DNA of 64,000 nt from Primula veris. Its lineage: Eukaryota > Streptophyta > Magnoliopsida > Ericales > Primulaceae. The notes beneath the pieces were generated by a model, which saw only the letters and a list, made by a program, of their open reading frames with translations, searched no databases and had not been told where the DNA came from. The position numbers and the translations under genes were made by a program. Positions 58,765 to 64,000 of the stretch are shown piece by piece (position 1 is the stretch's first letter; each line of letters starts with the position of its first letter). The stretch covers positions 26,915,631-26,979,630 of the forward strand of contig OY821749.1 of NCBI GenBank assembly GCA_963682055.1. The letters run 5' to 3'.

Positions 58765-60640
58765 ATGGCAGGGGGGGTAACAGCAGCCAGACTGTTAAAT
58801 GGCATTTTCGAAACTAAATCAGAAAGTTATGTTACGCGAAAGGAGATTTTAATTTCTGAAGAAGAGAAATCAATGCCAGTTGAATCACATGTTAAGAAGT
58901 TGTTTGGGCGACAAAAGTCGGTTCACATTCTTCTTGGTGGCGGAAAATGTATGTTTGTTTTGGTTCTAAAATATAGCAATCACTGTCTAACGATACATTA
59001 GCTTATTTCTTTGGAGCCAACTTCAATATTTCTAATTTCTTTTTCCGCTTGGTTTCGACCAAAAAAAGTTGATCTGAATCAAGAATAGTGATATTTCTAG
59101 TTTTGTTATCTTTAGTCTTTACTAATTTACCCAAAAAAACTTTAGTCTTTACTGGTTCATGTCCTAACGGATTGTACAGTTACATTTTTTTAGTTATAAT
59201 GAAATTTGATTTGGAATAAAAAATGAAGCTGATTTTTTTTTTGAACAGAAGTGAACATAGAACATTGTATATATTCCTATTTTATCTGTCTTCCATTTTG
59301 GACAAGGTATGGGTTTCTTTGGTTGCTATTTTGCTTTTAAGCTACAGTCAAAAGAAAACTTGTTTCGTTTTCTTTCTCAAAAAAACTGCAGGGCATGAAG
59401 CCAACTTTTTCTCAATTTTAAATAAGCCAGCTTTTGATTTGATGATTTTTTTTCTTTTCCTTTTAGCTGCTGATGTGTTTCTGTGGAGGAACAAGAAGAT
59501 TTCTGGTGGTATTTTAGCTAGCGCAACTGCTATTTGGGTGCTTTTACTGTGGCTTAACCACAATTTTATGTCTCTCGTTTGCTTTTCCTTGGTTCTCGGC
59601 TTACTCGCTCAATTTGTTTGGTCAAATATTTCTGGCCGTTTATCCAGGTAATCAAAATCCACCCTTTCGAAAGACAAAATTCCAGAAATAAAGTATAAAC
59701 CCTGAAAAACATCAAAAGATGTAAAGATAAAAAAAAGTTCATAATTTATTTATAATGACGATGCTTATTTTATTGCTTTCAATAATTGTATGTTAAATAT
59801 TCCACAACAGTTCGAAGCCTAGCGTTCCCCGTGTTGTTCTACCTGATGAGTTGTTTGTCGATGTGGCGAAATCAGTTGCAGTTGAAGTTAATCGTGGTTT
59901 GAGTTTTCTCCAAAATGTAGCATGTGGAGGAAACATTAAGCAACTTATCATGGTATGTATGATAACACCAAGTCTCAGGCAAAATTATTCAGCCTCATGT
60001 CCTTCATTTCTTCTTTTAGTTTAGGAAATATATCTAGGATCTTTCATGTTTTTCTTTCTTCTCATGTTTGGATAATGTTAAGACTGTTTATCATTTTATC
60101 TTCAAAGGAATAAATAACTAAAAGAGAAATTGTAAATATTCCCCAGGCTATTGTGTGCTTATCTGCTACTGCCATCCTAGCAAGCTTTTGCAATTTTGTA
60201 ACTCTCTTGTATATCGGTAAGCCTATTCCTTTCTCTTGTATTCTGATAGATCTCGTCACCGGCTTTAGCTAAGCATGTTGAAGATATATGTATATCGATT
60301 GTTAATACCTTGTAGCAGCCAACACTTGATATCACTAAGACTACACTTAAGTCATTTAATCTATCAGGTTTTGGTACTTGCTCTATGTTTCCACGAATAT
60401 CATTTATTAGAATCAAATTAACTAAACAAAGTTCAAACACTTTATAATATTGATCATTGTCTAGAAAGTAAAAGCACAACCATTCCAACTCTGATTTTTT
60501 TCCTTTTTTGTGTTGAAGGATTTGTGGCTACACAGACACTTCCAGTTGTATACGAGAAATATGAAGACCAGATTGACGACTTGTTATACAATTTCCTTGA
60601 TCAGCTTCAACAACGCTTTCAAGGAAAGAAGCAAGAGTAA
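58765..60640 (+). CDS. reticulon-like protein B (RTNLB)
   Basis: Reticulons are ER membrane proteins whose hydrophobic hairpins bend tubules. Five exons, 58765-58948, 59467-59647, 59811-59952, 60147-60216 and 60519-60640, join in phase to 232 residues, the normal size for plant RTNLBs. After a ~58-residue charged N-terminus, the reticulon domain begins SVHILLGGGK and continues SADVFLWRNKKISGGILAS and WVLLLWLNHNFMSLVCFSLV (first hairpin). A loop follows with PRVVLPDELFVDVAKSVAVE and LSFLQNVACGG. The second hairpin is LSATAILASFCNFVTLLYIG and the end is PVVYEKYEDQIDDLLY. All hallmarks are intact. The subfamily member was not assigned. Confidence 0.92.
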
Positions 60641-61123
60641 TTTATCCTTTTGTATAGCAATGATTTAACAAATATGTACTTTTTCTGAATCTATTGTCGA
60701 TACAAGATGAATAATTTACAAACTTTTCATGTGAAGTTTTTGTTATGGCCTCTGTGAGTATTTTATACAGAAAGTGTGACAAACCCTCAAGACTGTCAGA
60801 GGGCGAGCCAAAAGGCAACTTAGGCAATGGATTGTTAAGTTTGCCATCTCTAAATAGCTAGTATATGGGGACAAAACATCTGAGAAAAAATATTAGCTTT
60901 AAACTAATATTGAAGTATTCGATTTTGGCTTTACTAAAATAAGATCTTCGAAAAAAACAAAGTCACGAATGTAGAAAATTTTAAGTGAGCCTATATTGGT
61001 AAAAAGGAAATAATTAGCTGGTGTCCATCATTGCTTTATCAGTATCATGAGCAAGTTAAACTACGATGAGCAATGGAACGCAAATAAATAGAACCTCTCC
61101 ATAGTCCTCAGAAATCTCATCAA
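60641..61123. other. spacer between reticulon gene and possible peptide gene
   Basis: The 3' flank of the reticulon gene; no other feature seen. Confidence 0.5.
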
Positions 61124-61159
61124 ATGATAATAGTTACAAAGGTAAGAAGGAAGAGAGAT

Positions 61160-61560
61160 ATGGTCAGGACGTCAGTGCTCGTTACTTTATTTTGGATTGC
61201 GATGATCACAAGCAATGTTAATTGTGAAACAAACACCGAATACTCTTATGGTTTATATAGTCCTACATCATACTCTGTTAGTGTTGGTGATCATTACGGC
61301 GAAGATAAAGCAAATATTCAAGCTGACATGGGTTTTTATACAACAATGTATCAAAATTACCACCACAAATATATAACACGCATCTCCAACCCAGTTGTGT
61401 TTGCCCATGCCTACTTGTAAGAAAAGCCATACAAAAGATGATAGTCGCAGTTGCCTTGAAGAGGCTCAATATGAAAATTCTACGAAATGTAGTCATTATT
61501 ACAGAGGTCGCATTGTGCTTGTTGATTGCACACTGAGGTATGAATCATATGAATTCTAAA
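61160..61560 (+). pseudogene. possible small secreted Cys-containing peptide gene, frame broken
   Basis: From an ATG at 61160 the frame encodes MVRTSVLVTLFWIAMITSNV, a good signal peptide with cleavage likely after VNC, then a Tyr-rich mature part (YSYGLYSPTSYSVSVGD, MGFYTTMYQNYHH), and stops at 61418. An overlapping frame entered by a shift between 61374 and 61417 continues with PMPTCKKSHTKDDSRSCLEE, STKCSHYYRG and VLVDCTLR, with evenly spaced cysteines. A further Cys-rich piece, NCICIQWDRH, is readable near 61768-61797. The simplest view is a decayed secreted Cys-rich peptide gene; a correctly spliced gene with an unseen intron is possible. An upstream in-frame ATG exists at 61124. The family is not recognised. 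Confidence 0.35.
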
Positions 61561-61960
61561 CTATACTTCATTCACCTTGAAGAAGGTCGGCAAATTTGAG
61601 TCACTAAAAATCTTAAAAGGTTGACTTGTAGATGAATATGGACAAAGTGCAGTATGAATAATGTTTCTTAAAATAATGCAGCAATAGTAGCTTAATTATA
61701 TGAGGAATCCTTAATGTTGCTTATAAATATGGCGCCTCAATTACAGAAGATGGAAATGCCGCACGTAATTGCATCTGCATACAATGGGACAGACATGTCT
61801 CAGTTGATCATTGTCATTTCTTTATCACATGGCTGAAACAAACATCTCAGCATATAATATACAATTACATGCCAGAATATATTACTATTTCTAAACCTCA
61901 CAAATCAAAAATAACATAAATAACGTTAGAAAACAGCTATACTTATTTCACAATATCATG
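61561..61960. other. spacer before CIA1
   Basis: Apart from the Cys-rich piece at about 61768-61797 mentioned with the peptide gene, nothing is recognised; the right part is the CIA1 3' flank. Confidence 0.5.
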
Positions 61961-63145
61961 TTAGTATAAGCCAGGCGTATTCAATTGCCATATCTTGATT
62001 GTCCCGTCATCACTTGCAGAAGCTAACAGCCGATCATCCTGCCAAATTTGATGATATTAGGAATTTGTAACAATCTAGAGCACTTAATGCTGTAATGATT
62101 GTAAGACCAATATTTTGGCATAATTGTAGATTCCATGCCAGAAAATTATATGATTCAAATGTTGGGCTGACACCTAACAGAAACCATTGCCCCAGCCCCC
62201 ATGTTAGATCGAAAACCATTGCTAATAGCTTGGCCAAAGCCCATGTTTTCTGATAAAGCAGTTTATCTCCTATTCGCCATTTTAGGTCTGATGATTTCTA
62301 AATGAGCATTAGCACTATATGCAACTATGAAAACATTGCAGAGCCAATGAACAAACTCTGTTCAAGGGAGTAATTTTCTAATAATACTAGGTTCATAACA
62401 ATGAAATTATAGCTTTTTTGAAGAAAAATGAAATTATAGTTTGATCTTAAACTATTGGTCAAAGAAAAAAAACAGTTCAGAACCCATTTCCACTGGCACC
62501 TACTAACTGCAAGACATTACATGAAGATGCATGGTTTTTATCTTAAGTTGTCAATTCAAGTAGACATAATCCTTACTTTAAAGCTCCATCGCACTGAATT
62601 GACATCCATATCATGAGCTTTATCCTTCTTCAAAAGCAACTTGTACATAGGTCCGTCAACCTGTAATTGAAAGATGGTTAAATAAAAACTGTGATCCAAC
62701 TCAACCAACACCTTAACATGACATGCAAACAAAGAAAGAAACCTTGAGGAGTTGATTATGAAACCTTCATATAATAACAGACAAAATAAAATAGTAAAGA
62801 ATTCAATACATATAAATTGCTGATACATAGCAATTATACGGTTTAAATCGTTATTATCTTGTATCTTTGTAAGAAACCCCATGGCTTAAGCGACAGTTGT
62901 ACACTGCATCTTCAGCAAGCACTTTTAAGAGAGAGAAAGGGATATTTTTCATGCACATATATTATTAAAGACGTTTAAGTTGTCATTTAATTGACTACAC
63001 AAAGTAAAAACTATGAATAAACAAACTGGCATTGCTTAAATCTATAGATTTGTGCAAAGAAATATTCAAAGGAATCAGAAGAAAAGAGAAATAGAGCCAA
63101 ACGCACTTTATTTTATTTTGAAACACACATGGTCTTCTTTTCATG

Positions 63146-63185
<40 letters not shown>

Positions 63186-63768
63186 CATCCTTGACATATG
63201 GTTACAGAGTTGAACAATATACAAGATAACCAACGCTAAGTGAAAAGGTGTTGCATACTTACGATTCCAGAGTCCTATTTTAAACATCAAATCAGATCTA
63301 AATAAATAAAAAAGAAACTAAAGCGTGCTATATAGTCATAAGATCCAGATAGAAAAGTAACTAAAACAAACATACCAACCCATCCTTGTTCTCCACAAAT
63401 AAACGTATGCAATTATCAGCTGCCCCAGTAGCAATAATTCCATCTCTGTCACAATCAAACCAGAAAAATAAGAAGCCAGAATCAGAAGAAACAAGATAAC
63501 GTAGCATGACAAACTTAGGCTGAAAAGTAGAATCTCTAACAAATCAATTGGAACTGAGTCCAAATAAACTCGACTACTTGAGCCTAGCTGAAACTAAGAA
63601 ATAAGGATTCTAGTTCTTAAATCATGCTCCTATGGTGTTTTAAGTACGACCATATATTTCACCTAAAAAGCAAATGAAAATTTCAGAAACACTGCACATG
63701 AATACCTTGAAAAGTGTACCGAGAAAATGGTTCTGTCGTGATAACCCGAAAGAGTGCAAAGATGTTTC
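61961..63768 (-). CDS. CIA1: CIA1/CIAO1 cytosolic Fe-S assembly WD40 protein, last four exons
   Basis: CIAO1 (plant CIA1) is a seven-bladed WD40 propeller of the CIA targeting complex, which delivers iron-sulfur clusters to cytosolic and nuclear enzymes. Four minus-strand exons are visible: 63768-63706, 63445-63376, 62660-62577 and 62038-61961, with matching phases, about 98 residues. They read KHLCTLSGYHDRTIFSVHFS, then DGIIATGAADNCIRLFVENK, then VDGPMYKLLLKKDKAHDMDV with NSVRW, then DDRLLASASDDGTIKIWQL and a short end. The last is a full WD blade ending SDDGTIKIW. The 5' exons are to the right of the window; the exon before 63768 should end in TG to complete a Trp codon and was not found within the remaining 230 bp. 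Confidence 0.88.
63123..63183. repeat. (TA)n microsatellite in a CIA1 intron
   Basis: An uninterrupted TATATA run of about 36 bp at 63146-63183. Similar runs occur at 17229-17266, 29379-29409, 32246-32272, 40903-40924 and 44741-44764. Confidence 0.85.
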
Positions 63769-64000
63769 CTGGTAAATCCCAAAAAATCGAGTAATCAGCA
63801 ACCTTTCCCAGCATAAGATTAAATGGAAAGGATTATTTAAAATAATGCACATTTATCAGAAGCTAATTCATCAGCGGAGTGCTAAAAGTAACATCCACAT
63901 TCAGACGGGTTTCATGTCAGTGAAGGACTGCAAACTGACCTCACAGAAAGAAGTTCCACAGTTCTGAGAAATTTCTTTCAACAAGAAACCTGAATCCTGT

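Noticed and set aside
63769..64000. Another CIA1 exon at the right edge
   Set aside because: No WD40 words could be read on the minus strand and no exon ending in the required phase was found.

Overview
This window is nuclear DNA of a flowering plant, most likely a core eudicot. The genes have short exons with GT-AG introns, intergenic DNA is very AT-rich with many (TA)n runs, and several proteins are plant-specific: chloroplast SRP54, an ABCB29-type half transporter, an R2R3-MYB of the MYB20/40/43/85 type, reticulon-like B and DUF295-type F-box proteins. LTR retrotransposons, MITEs, a SINE and a Mutator-like element lie between and inside the genes. The species cannot be named from sequence alone.

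Layout, left to right. 1-1714: end of an LTR retrotransposon (polypurine tract plus a complete 3' LTR) sitting 26 bp upstream of a splice acceptor. 1741-2599: last three exons of cpSRP54 (+). 3713-3967: hAT-type MITE with an 8-bp target duplication. 4072-11243: ten-exon ABCB29-like transporter (+), whose first exon and donor are tandemly duplicated and whose introns hold a Stowaway-like MITE and a SINE. 13139-15136: F-box gene 1 (+). About 17200-20599: RPA14/RPA3 (+), with a higher-order tandem repeat in its presumed 5'-UTR intron. 27507-30203: F-box gene 2 (-), a paralogue of gene 1 with the same unusual split structure. 31.4-34.8 kb: transposon-rich, including a solo-LTR-like element with a perfect 5-bp target duplication.

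36.7-51.9 kb holds dead genes around one live gene. A 3' fragment of a PGAP1-like GPI inositol-deacylase carries a frameshift and a stop (+). An R2R3-MYB gene appears intact (+). An F-box gene is broken by at least four shifts (+). An intron-less GLE1 mRNA-export-factor copy (-) is broken by frameshifts, stops and a transposon.

54.4-64 kb: a Mutator-like element with a 9-bp target duplication and an internal tRNA-like promoter; a glutaredoxin-like gene with an N-myristoylation start and a Cys-rich C-terminus (-); a five-exon reticulon-like gene (+); a possible broken secreted-peptide gene (+); and the last four exons of CIA1/CIAO1, a WD40 protein of cytosolic Fe-S assembly (-).

The genes do not form a shared pathway; plant gene neighbours are normally functionally independent. 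I found no convincing undescribed multi-gene system. The points most worth following are the duplicated ABCB29 exon, the shared basic mini-exon of the two F-box genes, the retrotransposon next to the cpSRP54 acceptor, the higher-order repeat in the RPA14 intron, and the pseudogene cluster. Gene identities come from recognising protein families by eye; no database search was run.
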